Assembly (NCBI RefSeq): GCF_038561935.1
Contig: NZ_CP102770.1
Coordinates: 1,364,001-1,428,000 of the forward strand
Length of the DNA: 64,000 nucleotides
Direction: 5' to 3'
Source: Myxococcus stipitatus
GTDB taxonomy: Bacteria > Myxococcota > Myxococcia > Myxococcales > Myxococcaceae
Part shown: positions 35,805 to 46,483 of the stretch, piece by piece
How the letters are laid out: each line of letters opens with the position of its first letter
Numbering within the stretch: the first letter of the stretch is position 1
Made by a program: the position numbers and the translations under genes
The notes under the pieces: generated by a model
What the model was told of the DNA's origin: nothing
The model's input: the letters and a program-made list of their open reading frames with translations, nothing else
Database searches by the model: none

Positions 35805-36547
35805 GCAACGACGCGAAGCTGCACGCCGAGGGGCTGAAGAAGGCCTTTCGTGGCCGCCAGGTCGTCAATGGCGTCTCGTTCACCGTGTCCCCGGGCGAGG
35901 TGGTGGGCCTGCTCGGCCCCAATGGCGCCGGCAAGACGACCAGCTTCAACATGGTCGTGGGCCTGGTGACGCCCGACGGGGGCCGCGTGCGCATTGGCGA
36001 CGAGGACCTCACGCACCTGCCCATGCACCGCCGCGCGCGCCGGGGCGTGGGCTACCTGCCCCAGGAAGCCTCCGTCTTCCGCAAGCTCACCGTGCGCGAC
36101 AACTTCCTGGCCGTGCTGGAGCTCCAGAAGGGCCTGAACAAGCGCGCCCGGGAGGAGCGCGCCAGCGCCATCCTCGAGGAGTTCGGCCTCTCCCACGTGG
36201 CCGAGTCCCTGGGCGGCACCCTCTCCGGCGGCGAGCGGCGCCGCGCCGAGATTGCCCGGAGCCTCCTGCCCTCCCCCCGCTTCATCCTCTTCGACGAGCC
36301 CTTCGCCGGCGTGGACCCCATCAACGTGGGCGACCTCCAGCGGCAGATCTTCCTCCTCCGCGAGCGCGGACTGGGCGTCCTCATCACGGACCACAATGTC
36401 CAGGACACCCTGGGCATCTGTGATAGGGCGTACATCATCACACAGGGGCAGATCCTGGAGGAGGGGACCCCGGCCGAGATTGCCGCCTCCCCTCGCGCCC
36501 GCGCCGTCTACCTGGGGGAGCGGTTCCGTCTCCAGGAACCTGTCTAG
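35801..36547 (+). CDS. lptB: LPS export ABC transporter ATP-binding protein LptB
   Basis: 248 residues. Walker [10 protein letters not shown] (about 40-48), Q-loop [15 protein letters not shown] (about 85), signature [13 protein letters not shown] (about 140), Walker [17 protein letters not shown] and the switch His in ITDHNV. The FAGVDP phrase after Walker B is the hallmark of LptB. It powers LPS extraction from the inner membrane with LptF and LptG. ATG 35801 overlaps lptA by 4 bp. Followed by 247 bp containing a palindrome and the rpoN promoter region, so rpoN need not depend on the lpt transcript. Confidence 0.97.
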   Translation: MSNDAKLHAEGLKKAFRGRQVVNGVSFTVSPGEVVGLLGPNGAGKTTSFNMVVGLVTPDGGRVRIGDEDLTHLPMHRRARRGVGYLPQEASVFRKLTVRDNFLAVLELQKGLNKRAREERASAILEEFGLSHVAESLGGTLSGGERRRAEIARSLLPSPRFILFDEPFAGVDPINVGDLQRQIFLLRERGLGVLITDHNVQDTLGICDRAYIITQGQILEEGTPAEIAASPRARAVYLGERFRLQEPV

Positions 36548-36624
36548 GGACGGCTGGCCTTCGGCCAACCGAGTGCATAGACTCCTGTTGGCCCCGCTTT
36601 TGCGTCGACAGGCCAACACGCCCG

Positions 36625-36643
36625 AGCTACGCTGAGCGTAGCT
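36625..36643. promoter_or_regulatory. 19-bp perfect palindrome upstream of rpoN
   Basis: AGCTACGCTGAGCGTAGCT, 9-bp arms around a single central G. It ends 88 bp before the sigma-54-like promoter, the usual range for an enhancer-binding site, and could serve one. It also lies 77 bp after the lptB stop and is followed by GGGTTTCCTT, so a transcription terminator for the lpt operon is the alternative. Both readings are inferences from position. Confidence 0.45.
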
Positions 36644-36731
36644 AAGCTACGGGTTTCCTTGCGGAATTCTGAGTATGCAAGCAAGGGACCACGTTTCCGC
36701 CACTAGACGTAGACAGGGTGCCTTGTTACGT

Positions 36732-36747
36732 TGGCACGGTCTTTGAT
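36732..36747 (+). promoter_or_regulatory. Sigma-54-like promoter of rpoN
   Basis: TGGCACGGTCTTTGAT matches the consensus TGGCACR-N4-TTGCW at all -24 positions and in spacing; in the -12 element the conserved GC reads GA. Transcription would begin near 36758, giving a leader of about 37 nt to ATG 36795. The -12 change would weaken it, so a low-level or activator-tightened promoter is possible. No competing sigma-70 hexamers were clear. Confidence 0.5.
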
Positions 36748-36794
36748 TGGTCCCGCGCGGCATTGGGGCTGAATCACTTGGGAGACCCTGTCTC

Positions 36795-38312
<1,518 letters not shown>

Positions 38313-38331
38313 GTTTCCGGCAAGTGGCTCT

Positions 38332-38382
38332 TGTCCGCCGGGGTGCTGGCGGACAGATTCAGGGGCGCCATGAGCGCCCCTG
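38332..38382 (+). promoter_or_regulatory. Tandem hairpins, the second enclosing the GNAT start codon
   Basis: Two perfect inverted repeats follow the rpoN stop. The first is TGTCCGCC / GGCGGACA (38332-38339 with 38348-38355, 8-nt loop). The second is CAGGGGCGC / GCGCCCCTG (38360-38368 with 38374-38382), and its 5-nt loop CATGA contains the ATG of the next gene, with the GGGGC ribosome-binding region in the stem. They could terminate rpoN transcription, although no T-run follows the first, or restrict translation of the GNAT. Confidence 0.55.
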
Positions 38383-39017
38383 TTTCGTTCGAGACCGATG
38401 CCGGTGTCCCTCGTCGGGAGCTGGTTCCCCTGGTGGCTCCGCCCGTCATCCTGGAGGGGCGCGCCGTGCGGCTGGAGCCCTTGCGGTTGGAGCACGCCCC
38501 GGCCCTGGCCTCGCTGTGTGAGGACTCCCTCTTCGCGTTCTTCTCCGTGGTGCTGCGCACCCAGGAGGACGTGGAGCGGTTCATCTCCCGCGCGCTGGAG
38601 GCCGCGGAGAAGGGCACCGAGCGCCCCTTCGTCATCCTGGAGCGCGAGACAGGGCAGCCGGTGGGCACCACGAGCTATCTCGACATCCAGCGGGACTTCC
38701 GGACGCTGGAGATTGGCTGGACGTGGCTGGGCCGCCGGGTGTGGCGCACGCGCGTCAACACCGAGTGCAAGTACCTGCTCCTGCGCCACGCCTTCGAGAC
38801 GCTCGACGTCATGCGGGTGCAGCTCAAGACGGACCGGCGCAACGCGCGCTCGCGCGCGGCCATCGAGCGGATGGGGGGAAAGCTGGAGGGCATCCTCCGC
38901 AACCACATGCTGGTGCGCGGTGGGGTGGTGCGCGACAGCGCCTACTACAGCGTCATCGACTCCGAGTGGCCCGAGGTGAAGGCCCGGCTCGAGGGGTTCC
39001 TCCAGCAAGGTGCATGA
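38370..39017 (+). CDS. GNAT N-acetyltransferase (RimJ/RimL-like)
   Basis: 215 residues. Pattern of the RimJ/L/YdaF group: GRAVRLEPLRLEHAPALASL (about 30-50), PVGTTSYLDIQRDFRTLEIGWTWLGRRVWRTRVNTECKYLL split across motif A (about 100-145), where acetyl-CoA binds, and RVQLKTDRRNARSRAAIERMG (about 152-172), the classic VxLxTxxxNxxSRxAIEKxG block. The substrate is unknown; relatives acetylate ribosomal proteins, amino acids or antibiotics. The ATG lies in a hairpin loop, so translation may be restricted. 57 bp after rpoN. Confidence 0.9.
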   Translation: MSAPVSFETDAGVPRRELVPLVAPPVILEGRAVRLEPLRLEHAPALASLCEDSLFAFFSVVLRTQEDVERFISRALEAAEKGTERPFVILERETGQPVGTTSYLDIQRDFRTLEIGWTWLGRRVWRTRVNTECKYLLLRHAFETLDVMRVQLKTDRRNARSRAAIERMGGKLEGILRNHMLVRGGVVRDSAYYSVIDSEWPEVKARLEGFLQQGA

Positions 39018-39109
39018 GCGGGCAGCCGAGCGCGCGAGGGTGGGAAAGGGAGCACGGCGCGCCGTTCTGCTCCCTGTTCTCCCGCGCGGTGGGTATAGGG
39101 TGGCCGCGT

Positions 39110-39892
39110 ATGCACTCTTCCTCTCGTCGTTGTGCTTCCGGCGTGGTGCCGGGTGTCCTTCTCGCGGTGGGCCTGTTGTCCGGCTGTGGTGATTCGCTGA
39201 CCACGGAGCATGTGGACCTGGCGGGGCTCGCGGACCGCACCCTCACGTACTCGCTCGCGGACGTGGACCTGTTCGAGGTGCCCCAGGCCCCGGGCTCCCA
39301 CCGCGTCACCGTCACCTTCTCCCAGGCGAGCGGCGAGCGCTGCACCCGGCTGAAGGACGGCGCCACCGCGACGTTCAACGGGCAGCCCATGAGGCTGGAG
39401 CCGGGCGGCGTCGACGACACCGCGGGCCGCGACCTGTGCATGCCCACGCGGGCCATCTTCGACTACAACCCGGACGAGTGGGCCCAGCTGCCGCCGGCGG
39501 ATGCGCTCATCGCCATCCAGGACGCGAGCCACTCCGTGCTGTTGACGGCGAAGAATGGTCAGGCCAAGCGCTCGTTCACGTTCGAGGGGCCCGTTCCCCT
39601 CGAGCGGATGCTGCGAGGCCAGACGTATTCGTTCCGCTGGGCCCCCGCGGGGGAGGAACTCAAGGCGGCGAGTGCCTCGCTGTTGCCCGAGGGTGGCGTG
39701 GTGACGGCGCACATGAGCGTCACGAAGAAGGACAACCGCATCACCTTCACCGTGCCCGCGCAGCTGGGGCCGGCCACCCACCTCCTGACGCTGAAGGGTG
39801 AGGTCGAGGCCGAGGTGCCGGAGTGCGTGGGCGTGGCGAGCTGCCGGGGCTCCTACTTCCATTCCCAGGAGCAGGTCGTCGCCGTTCAGTAG
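39110..39892 (+). CDS. Predicted lipoprotein, unknown function
   Basis: 260 residues. Signal peptide with basic start and lipobox LSGCG (lipidated Cys near 26). The mature part is beta-rich with alternating charged and hydrophobic strands (HRVTVTFSQASGERCTRL, ATATFNGQPMRLEPGGVDD, KRSFTFEGPVPLERML) and four later cysteines (GERC, DLC, PEC, ASC), which could form two disulfides. No family recognised; the strand pattern suggests a secreted beta-sandwich. Between the GNAT and hpf genes on the same strand with gaps of about 92 and 283 bp, so probably its own unit. Confidence 0.82.
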   Translation: MHSSSRRCASGVVPGVLLAVGLLSGCGDSLTTEHVDLAGLADRTLTYSLADVDLFEVPQAPGSHRVTVTFSQASGERCTRLKDGATATFNGQPMRLEPGGVDDTAGRDLCMPTRAIFDYNPDEWAQLPPADALIAIQDASHSVLLTAKNGQAKRSFTFEGPVPLERMLRGQTYSFRWAPAGEELKAASASLLPEGGVVTAHMSVTKKDNRITFTVPAQLGPATHLLTLKGEVEAEVPECVGVASCRGSYFHSQEQVVAVQ

Positions 39893-40120
39893 TCAAGACG
39901 GGCGGGCCCCGGGAGGACGGCTGCTCGCTTGTGCCCGTGTCTCACGCCACCCAGCGTGTTTCACGGGCATGTGGCGCGGCGCGTGAATCCGAGGGGCCAG
40001 GATTCTTGTACCCCGCATGGATAGGGGCCAGTGACGGCGCGTGACGCTGGGATGTCAGGCCCCGGACGGGTGGTGAGCTTGGGAAGAGTCAACCCGGGGG
40101 GATGGGTTGCTTTCCAGACG

Positions 40121-40135
40121 TCAGAACGTTTCTGA
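40121..40135. promoter_or_regulatory. Inverted repeat in the hpf leader
   Basis: TCAGAA-CGT-TTCTGA, 6-bp arms with a 3-bp spacer, 40 bp before the hpf start codon. It may be an operator or a small hairpin in the leader. A TTGCT with GG at the right distance lies just upstream (40096-40111) but its -24 half is poor. Confidence 0.35.
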
Positions 40136-40175
40136 TCTGTCACGCAGCTCCCCTCACCCTAGGAGGCAGCCACGC

Positions 40176-40838
40176 ATGCAGTTCAACATCACCTTCCGTC
40201 AGTTCGGGGCGTCGGATTCCCTCAAAGAATACGCACGCGAGAAGGTCGAGCGGGTGAACAAGCTGTTGGACAGAGCAGGAGAGGCACACGTCGTACTGTC
40301 GTTGGAGCGTCACCTCCACCACGCGGACATCACCATCCACTCCGGCGCCTGGGTGCTTCGCGGGCGCGACAAGAGCGATGACATGTACGCGTCCATCGAC
40401 CTGGCGATGGACAAAATCGAGCGGCAGCTGCGCCGATACCGGGACAAGCTGAAGACGCATCACGGCCGCGAGCGCGTGCACCACCGACAGGACCTGGTGA
40501 ATCACCTGAAGGTGCGCCACGCCGTCTTCGAGGTGCCGGACGCGGAGGAGCCCGCCGCGAAGGCCGCGCCCGAGGCGCCGGTGGCGAAGGTGGTGGAGGC
40601 GTCGGCGTCCACGCCCATCTCCGCCGCGACGCGCGTGGTTCGCGCCACGCAGCTCACCGTCAAGCCGCTGTCCGTGGATGAGGCGGTGATGCAGATGAAC
40701 TTGATGAACAACGACTTCTACGTGTTCCACAACGTGGAGTCGGATGCGCTGGGCATCATCTACCGGCGCAAGGATGGGCAGTACGGCCTCATCGAGCCCC
40801 ATGAGCCGCCCGCGATGGCGGCCGCCACGGGCACCTGA
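40176..40838 (+). CDS. hpf: Long-form ribosome hibernation-promoting factor
   Basis: 220 residues. N-terminal S30AE/RaiA domain about 1-105: QFNITFRQFGASDSLKEYA, a HLHHADITIHSG strand, DDMYASIDLAMDKIERQLRRYRDKLK. An Ala/Pro/Glu linker (about 120-160) leads to the C-terminal dimerisation domain KPLSVDEAVMQMNLMNNDFYVF (about 170-215). The long form dimerises 70S ribosomes to 100S in stationary phase or starvation. Start set by AGGAGG (40161-40166), 9 nt before ATG. An inverted repeat TCAGAA-CGT-TTCTGA (40121-40135) lies in the leader. Position between rpoN and ptsN is the conserved proteobacterial arrangement. Confidence 0.96.
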   Translation: MQFNITFRQFGASDSLKEYAREKVERVNKLLDRAGEAHVVLSLERHLHHADITIHSGAWVLRGRDKSDDMYASIDLAMDKIERQLRRYRDKLKTHHGRERVHHRQDLVNHLKVRHAVFEVPDAEEPAAKAAPEAPVAKVVEASASTPISAATRVVRATQLTVKPLSVDEAVMQMNLMNNDFYVFHNVESDALGIIYRRKDGQYGLIEPHEPPAMAAATGT

Positions 40839-40852
40839 GCCCTGAAAAGAAT

Positions 40853-40887
40853 CGCGCTCCGCCTCTCCCTCGAGAAGGCGGAGCGCG
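40853..40887 (-). terminator. Rho-independent terminator for the minus-strand lipoprotein
   Basis: Perfect 11-bp stem CGCGCTCCGCC / GGCGGAGCGCG with a 13-nt loop. Read on the minus strand it is followed by ATTCTTTTCAGG, a T-tract, so it suits the gene at 41116-41730. On the plus strand no T-tract follows, but the stem may still shield the hpf transcript end. Confidence 0.7.
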
Positions 40888-41115
40888 AACGCCCTCGTCC
40901 GGTGTGGCGAGGGCGCTGTCCCCTGCGATGGATGCCGTTCGGCGCGCGTGGTCGGCCACGAGCACCGGGTCCCCCCTGCCAGAGCAGGTGCATCCGAGGG
41001 GAAGAACGTCCCGCCCGCCGCCGCATATCGCCCGCTCGAAAAGACGTCGCGCCCCACCTCTCCCCTGGGAGATGGAGCGCGTCCGTGGCGCCTGGACTCG
41101 GGGCCCTATACGGCT

Positions 41116-41730
41116 TCAGTTGGAGGAGCGGACGGTCGCGAGGTCGCGATGGTCGCTCTGGAAGCTGGAGACGGCGGCGCTGGGCACCGCCGCGGGCGTG
41201 CGGGTGTTGAGGAGCGCCAGCGTCATCAGCGCGGCCCGCTCACCCAGCGAGCGCTCGAAGAGGCGGGCGGGGAAGGCCACGCGGAAGTCGTTCTCCACCA
41301 TGCCGCCGCACCGCCTGGAGCCCGACAGGGCGTCGCCGTCGCGCTTGAGGACGAAGGCGCACGGGCCCACGCGCCCGTGCAGCCACGTGCCGTCCTCGGT
41401 GAGGTCCGTGGCCAGGCCCGCGAAGGTGCCCCACACGCGGGTGTCATCACCTTCGGCCAGCTCCAGCCGCGTCGCCTGGTTGGCCACCGTGCCCGTCATC
41501 GTCTGGTAGTTCCATTCGAGTGACACGGGCATCCGGCGGTAGCGGCCATGCATGCCCGTCTGCGCGATGCTCAGCGTGGAGGTGGGGCCGGTGATGGAGT
41601 CGTCCGCCAGGCTCAGCGACTCCTCGGCCGCGTCGCCCAGGGGCACGCCTGGGCGGGCGGTGGTGGCGCAGCCGGTGGCCAGCATGGACACTGTCAAAAG
41701 GGCGAGACTCGAGCTCAGCGGTCGCTTCAT
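41116..41730 (-). CDS. Predicted lipoprotein, unknown function
   Basis: 204 residues from ATG 41730, with GGAG about 8 nt upstream. Signal peptide RPLSSSLALLTVSML and lipobox ATGC (lipidated Cys near 22). The mature protein has beta-strand character (MPVSLEWNYQTMTGTVANQ, LHGRVGPCAFVLKRDGDAL, and two cysteines that could pair) and a longer hydrophobic Ala/Leu stretch near the C-terminus (ERAALMTLALLNTRTPAA). The open frame continues upstream to 41937 but lacks a better start. No family recognised. Divergent from ptsN; the 234 bp between hold both promoters, with no clear boxes found. Confidence 0.8.
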   Translation of the reverse strand: MKRPLSSSLALLTVSMLATGCATTARPGVPLGDAAEESLSLADDSITGPTSTLSIAQTGMHGRYRRMPVSLEWNYQTMTGTVANQATRLELAEGDDTRVWGTFAGLATDLTEDGTWLHGRVGPCAFVLKRDGDALSGSRRCGGMVENDFRVAFPARLFERSLGERAALMTLALLNTRTPAAVPSAAVSSFQSDHRDLATVRSSN

Positions 41731-41964
41731 GGCGGTCGCTCCGTTTTCTTGGATTCGTGTGGGGTTCACGGGAGAAAACGGTCGCCAGGGGAGCGCATAT
41801 CGCCCCCAGGTACGGGAGGAGAGGCGGGCAGGGGTGGTCCGAAGACCCCCCAGCCCCTGATGCGCAGTGAGCGGCCAGGGGGCTGGGACGGCAGGGGACC
41901 CTTGCACTAAAGAGGGGTGAGGAGTAATTGCGGCCATCTCAGGAGCGCCAGCGCGGGAGCGTCA

Positions 41965-42426
41965 GTGAGAATCGCCGAGTTCCTCAGCCCCGAAGCCGTC
42001 ATCGCGGACATGCAGTCGCGGACGAAGCCAGAGGTGTTGCGCGAGCTGAGTGTCACGTTGGTGCGGGCCCACCCCCAGCTCCAGGAGGAGCGGCTGGTGG
42101 AGGTGCTGAAGGAGCGCGAGAAGCTCGGCAGCACGGGCATCGGCGAGGGGGTGGCCATCCCCCACGGCAAGCTGTCGGGCATGACGCAGCTCCAGGCGGC
42201 CTTCGGCGTGTCGCGCGCGGGCGTGGACTTCGAGGCCATCGACGGCAAGGCCACCCACCTGTTCTTCGCGCTGGTGGCCCCGGAGAACAGCGCGGGCGTC
42301 CACCTCAAGGCGCTGGCGCGCATCTCCCGCCTCTTCAAGAACCCGCGCTTCCGGGCCTCCATCCTCGAGGCGCCCACGGCCGCGGACATCCACGCGCTCA
42401 TCATCCAGGAAGACGCTCGGCCCTGA
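41965..42426 (+). CDS. ptsN: Nitrogen-type PTS EIIA protein
   Basis: 153 residues from GTG 41965, preceded by CGGGAG; upstream in-frame sequence is less conserved. PTS EIIA type-2 domain: RIAEFLSPEAVIADM at the start, REKLGSTGIGEGVAIPHGK (about 48-68) with phospho-accepting His67, and FFALVAPENSAGVHLKALARISRL (about 92-115). It is phosphorylated by the PTS-Ntr chain and regulates potassium, nitrogen and sigma-54-linked functions rather than sugar import. No ptsP or HPr gene is in the window. The next gene starts 23 bp later. Confidence 0.95.
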   Translation: MRIAEFLSPEAVIADMQSRTKPEVLRELSVTLVRAHPQLQEERLVEVLKEREKLGSTGIGEGVAIPHGKLSGMTQLQAAFGVSRAGVDFEAIDGKATHLFFALVAPENSAGVHLKALARISRLFKNPRFRASILEAPTAADIHALIIQEDARP

Positions 42427-42449
42427 AGGCCGTCCCGCGGGGGACCCAC

Positions 42450-43295
42450 ATGGACGTGGTGTTGCGGCCCATCAACGACCGGTTCTTCCACGAGCAGGTG
42501 CTGCCCTTCCTCTCGCGGGCCATGGGCGATGCGAGCGGGGCCCTGGAGTCGCTCCTGGACGCGCTGGGGGACGGGCAGTCGCGCATGTTGTGCGAGCGCA
42601 TGCTGTCCACCGCGCTGCCTGGAGGCCTGGGCTCGGTGGACGCGGACCCGTGGGCGGACCTGGTGGACCGGCTCGCCTTCCTGTCCTGGAAGGAGAGCCC
42701 CACGGGTTGGGAGGTGGGGAGCGACCAGGCGGGTTACGCGGATGCCTGGGACGAGGCGCTGCACCTGGCGCTGATGCTGGAGGAGCCCAACTACCCCTAC
42801 TGGGACACGCGCGCCGCCCGCGAGGTGCGAGACGGCTTCCGCTTCCGGCCCCTGGCGGACATGGGGCTGGCCTCGCTGCTGGCGGGGCACTGGGACCCCT
42901 TCCCGGAGTTCCCGCCGGACCGCGTCTTCAGCACGCAGGGCCGGGGGGAGTACTTCCCCTCGGAGCGCTTCGCCTTCGCGGACTGGGCCTGGCGCCCGGC
43001 GCGCGCGGTGGCTCACTGGCAGGTGAACCTGCCGCGCAAGCTGGAGCGGCTGATGGCGCGCGAGCAGGAGCGGATGCGCCTGCCGTCGTTGCCCGAGCGT
43101 GACGAGGTGCTGGCCTACTGGCTGGGGAAGCAGGCCCAGCCGCCTCCGCTGACGGTGGCCTTCTCGGGGCTGGGGCCTCGCGCGGCGGGCTGGATGCGGG
43201 AGTTGGGCACGCTGACGGCCCACATCCGGCGCGCGGCGATGGGGAAGCAGGGCCTGGCCGCGCTCGTCACCAAGGGCACCAGCGTCCGCATCTAG
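42450..43295 (+). CDS. Conserved-looking hypothetical protein
   Basis: 281 residues, ATG start, 23 bp after ptsN, so likely co-transcribed. Soluble, rich in aromatic residues, with no signal or membrane segment. Visible stretches: [72 protein letters not shown] and [21 protein letters not shown]. No family recognised. Codon usage and the strong GC3 pattern match neighbours, so it is a real gene. Its stop TAG and the stop of the convergent dtd gene share the palindrome CTAG at 43292-43295, a 4-bp tail-to-tail overlap. Confidence 0.82.
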   Translation: MDVVLRPINDRFFHEQVLPFLSRAMGDASGALESLLDALGDGQSRMLCERMLSTALPGGLGSVDADPWADLVDRLAFLSWKESPTGWEVGSDQAGYADAWDEALHLALMLEEPNYPYWDTRAAREVRDGFRFRPLADMGLASLLAGHWDPFPEFPPDRVFSTQGRGEYFPSERFAFADWAWRPARAVAHWQVNLPRKLERLMAREQERMRLPSLPERDEVLAYWLGKQAQPPPLTVAFSGLGPRAAGWMRELGTLTAHIRRAAMGKQGLAALVTKGTSVRI

Positions 43296-43759
43296 GGCTT
43301 GGGCGCGGGGGTGCTCGCGCCGGGGCTCTCCAGGATGAGGGTGACGGGCCCGTCGTTGACCAGGGCCACCTTCATGTCCGCGGCGAAGATGCCGGTGCCC
43401 ACGCTCAGGCCGCGCTGCCGGAGGGCCTCGCAGGCGCGCTCGTAGAGGGCCTTGGCGGTGGCGGGCTCCATCGCGTCGATGAAGCTGGGGCGGCGCCCCT
43501 TGCGCACGTCGCCGTAGAGCGTGAACTGGCTGACGACGATGAGCTGGCGGGACGTGTCCTCCAGCGAGAGGTTCATCTTCCCCGCGGCGTCCTCGAAGAT
43601 GCGCAAGGTGGCCAGCTTCTCCACCATCCACGCCACGTCGGCCTCGGTGTCCCCCTTGCCCACGCCCAGGAGCACCAGCAGCCCGGGGCCGATGTCACTC
43701 ACCCGTTGCCCCTCCACTGTCACCGACGCTTCCAGCACCCGCTGCACCACGGCTCGCAT
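43292..43759 (-). CDS. dtd: D-aminoacyl-tRNA deacylase
   Basis: 155 residues. Hydrolyses D-aminoacyl-tRNAs (and Gly-tRNAAla) as a dimer. N-terminus [17 protein letters not shown] is diagnostic; [20 protein letters not shown] (about 33-52), the active-site SQFTLYGD (about 78-85) and the cross-subunit [12 protein letters not shown] (about 134-145) are present. ATG 43759 gives the conserved start; the frame continues 12 codons upstream with no homology. Converges on the hypothetical gene with overlapping stops. The last ten residues ([10 protein letters not shown]) are a tail beyond the fold. Confidence 0.96.
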   Translation of the reverse strand: MRAVVQRVLEASVTVEGQRVSDIGPGLLVLLGVGKGDTEADVAWMVEKLATLRIFEDAAGKMNLSLEDTSRQLIVVSQFTLYGDVRKGRRPSFIDAMEPATAKALYERACEALRQRGLSVGTGIFAADMKVALVNDGPVTLILESPGASTPAPKP

Positions 43760-43983
43760 CGACACGTCCTCCGCACTGTCAGGGGCGCACGTCATGCTTC
43801 GCCCTGGGATGGCGGCATCTTGCGCCCTGGAATGTTCTCAGTGAATGGAAGTCCACAAGTGACAACGGCCAATTTCCACTTGGCGGTAGAGCGAGCGCCC
43901 AACCGTGGACTGCCGCATTCCCTCACCCTTGCCGTGCTTTCGCACCCTTCCCCATAATGGCCGTCGATTTCCCCGGAGCGTGC

Positions 43984-46260
43984 GTGCAGGTTCATCGAGC
44001 CAGACACCTCTTGGCCGCGTCGGCCATCGTTTCCCTGCTGCTTCCCTTGGGTTCCCTGGCGGCGCCTCCCTCGGCCGAGAAGCGCGCGGACCGTGAGGCC
44101 CTGCGCGCGGCCTTGCTCGCGGTGCTGCAGCGCCCCTCGCTCAAGGTGAGCCGGGTGGGGGTGCACATGCAGAGCCTGGATGATGGCTCCGTGGTGTTCA
44201 CCCACAACGCGGACGAGCTGCTCAACCCCGCGTCCAACGTGAAGCTCGTGACGTCCGCGGCGGCGCTGGCGGTGCTCGGCTCGGAGTTCCGCTACGAGAC
44301 GGAGTTCCTGGTCGACGGGATGAGCGCCGAGGGCAAGGTGAAGACGCTCTACGTGCGCGGCAAGGGTGACCCGTCCGTGACGACCGAGCGCCTGTGGGGC
44401 GTGGCGTCGGAGCTGTGGCACGCGGGCGTGCGCGACGTGGGCGAAATCGTCGTGGACGACTCCTGGTTCGACATGGAGCGCACGCCGCCCGGGTATGACC
44501 AGGAGGACTCGGACCGGGCGTACATGGCGCCCACCGGCGCGCTGAGCCTGAACTGGAACGCGGTGGCCATCTACGTGCGGCCGGGCTCGGGCCCGGGCGC
44601 CAAGGGCATCGTGGAGATGGAGCCGCCCAGCGACTACTTCATCGTGGAGAACCAGCTCTCCACTGGGGCGCGCCGCGCGCGGCGCGTGTCCGTCACGTCG
44701 GACCCCGCGGGGGCGCAGCAGAAAATCGTGGTGCGAGGGCAGGTGCCGGCCGAGCGCGGCGGTGCCACCAGCCAGTGGAAGAAGATCGACAACCCTCCCA
44801 TGTACTTCGGCCAGACGCTCAAGCAGATCCTCAACACGCGGGGCATGAAGGTCCGCGGGCGCGTCCGCCAGGGGCTCACGTCGTCGTCGGCGCGCATGGT
44901 GTACGTGGCGCAGTCGGACACGTTCGACGTGCTACTCAAGCGCCTCAACAAGCTGTCGAGCAACTTCGTCGCGGAGCAGCTGCTCAAGACGATGGGCGCG
45001 GAGGGCCGGGGCGCGCCGGGCTCGTTCGGCAAGGGCGTGGAGGTCGTCGAGCAGTTCCTCGAGCGCGAGGTGGGGATTGCTCGCGGCACGTACGTCATGA
45101 AGAACGGCAGCGGGCTGAATGACGCCAACCGCTTCTCGGCCGCGCAGCTCAACAAGCTGCTTCGCTACATGTACGGGCGCTTCCCGCTGGCGCCGGAGTA
45201 CCTGTCGTCGGTGCCCATCGCGGGCAAGGACGGCACGCTGAAGTACCGCTTCGAGGGCAGCGACGCGGTGGGGCGGCTGCGCGCGAAGACGGGCACGCTG
45301 GAAGGTGTCTCCGCGCTGAGCGGCTACGTGACGAGCGCGGGCGGAGAGCACTTCTCCTTCTCGATGATGGTCAACGACTTCGCCGGACGCGCGGGCCCCA
45401 TCGTCGCGGGCCTGGACGCGCTGGGCGCGGCGGTGGCGGCCACGGGCTCCAGCCTGGGCCCGTCGAGCGCGGTGGCGGCGCTGGCGGAAGGTGGCAAGGC
45501 GTCGGGGGCCATCGACGACGTGGCGGCCCGCATCAAGACGTACCTGGACCTGGGGCGGCAGCGCGACTCGCGCAACCTGGGCTTCCTTCGCACCGCGTGG
45601 CGCAGCGAGCGGGACCCGGCGGTGCGCGCGGTGCTCGCGGAGAGCCTCTACCAGTCCAACCCGCATGACTACCTGGGCGCGCGCACGCTGCTGGACAGCT
45701 ACTCGGCGGGCAACGACGTGTATGGCCGCTTGAGGGAAGTGGCGCGCGTGTTGTCCGTGGAGGTGCCCGGCGTCACCAGCATGGTGGAGCTGGCCGCGTC
45801 CGGGAACACGGAGGCGCTGGCGCGGGTGCTGGAGCTCGCGGGCGCGACGGGCGCGGACGGACAGGCCCAGGCGGAGCTGTCCGTGGCGCTGGGGGAAGTG
45901 GCTCGCACGGCGCCGGAGGCGCTGGTGGTGGCGCTGCGCTCGGCCCTGCCCGCGGACCGGGACGCGGCCACGACACTCCTGGCCCGCTCGCTGGTGGAGG
46001 CGGGGCAGGGGGACCACCCCTTCTGGAAGTCGCTGCGCCGGATGCTGGGCGCCGCGGACCCGCAGGTGGCGGCCTTCGCCAAGGGGCTGGACTCCACGCT
46101 GTCGCAGAAGGTGGCGGAGGCCAAGGCGCCTCGTCCGTCCGAAGGGGGCGGCGCGGTCCAGGTGGTGGCGCCCGCGGGCGGGACTCCTCCGCCGCCGCCT
46201 CCTCCTCGTCCGACGGGGAGCGCCCCGGAGGCTCGCACCGAGACGCGTCCGGGCGGGTAG
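43984..46260 (+). CDS. dacB: D-alanyl-D-alanine carboxypeptidase/endopeptidase (PBP4, DacB)
   Basis: 758 residues from GTG 43984, which has GGAG 5 nt upstream; ATG 43957 gives nine more residues. Signal peptide about 1-25 ending AAP. Peptidase S13 motifs: SxxK as SNVK (Ser84, Lys87), SxN as SSN (325-327) and KTG (435-437) in [18 protein letters not shown]. It trims or cleaves peptidoglycan cross-links in the periplasm. At about 470 residues the family normally ends; here another 270 follow, with helical repeat-like segments and a C-terminal Pro run ([12 protein letters not shown]), an unusual extension. Monocistronic. Confidence 0.94.
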   Translation: MQVHRARHLLAASAIVSLLLPLGSLAAPPSAEKRADREALRAALLAVLQRPSLKVSRVGVHMQSLDDGSVVFTHNADELLNPASNVKLVTSAAALAVLGSEFRYETEFLVDGMSAEGKVKTLYVRGKGDPSVTTERLWGVASELWHAGVRDVGEIVVDDSWFDMERTPPGYDQEDSDRAYMAPTGALSLNWNAVAIYVRPGSGPGAKGIVEMEPPSDYFIVENQLSTGARRARRVSVTSDPAGAQQKIVVRGQVPAERGGATSQWKKIDNPPMYFGQTLKQILNTRGMKVRGRVRQGLTSSSARMVYVAQSDTFDVLLKRLNKLSSNFVAEQLLKTMGAEGRGAPGSFGKGVEVVEQFLEREVGIARGTYVMKNGSGLNDANRFSAAQLNKLLRYMYGRFPLAPEYLSSVPIAGKDGTLKYRFEGSDAVGRLRAKTGTLEGVSALSGYVTSAGGEHFSFSMMVNDFAGRAGPIVAGLDALGAAVAATGSSLGPSSAVAALAEGGKASGAIDDVAARIKTYLDLGRQRDSRNLGFLRTAWRSERDPAVRAVLAESLYQSNPHDYLGARTLLDSYSAGNDVYGRLREVARVLSVEVPGVTSMVELAASGNTEALARVLELAGATGADGQAQAELSVALGEVARTAPEALVVALRSALPADRDAATTLLARSLVEAGQGDHPFWKSLRRMLGAADPQVAAFAKGLDSTLSQKVAEAKAPRPSEGGGAVQVVAPAGGTPPPPPPPRPTGSAPEARTETRPGG

Positions 46261-46274
46261 CCCGGGCCGCCCCG

Positions 46275-46292
46275 CCCGGGGAGACTCCCGGG
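46275..46292 (+). terminator. GC-rich hairpin after dacB
   Basis: CCCGGG / CCCGGG arms with a GAGACT loop, 15 bp after the dacB stop. There is no T-tract, so terminator function is uncertain. Confidence 0.35.
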
Positions 46293-46483
46293 GTGGGGGA
46301 CTTTCACACCTGTCGCCCGCATGGAGGACGGCCGCCCGGCCGAGCCCCGTGACGGGGTCCGCCTTCTGGAAATGTCAGGGGGCACTGCTATACGTGGAAG
46401 GCAACCCGCCAGGGCAGATGCCCGGTGGGCCGTGTCCCTCCCGTGGTGGGAGGGACCTCGTCCGAAAGGCAGAGGGAGCAGTC

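Noticed and set aside
40096..40111. Possible sigma-54 promoter before hpf
   Set aside because: TTGCT and a GG at the right distance are present, but the -24 half reads GGGGGGA rather than TGGCACG, easily expected by chance in G-rich sequence.
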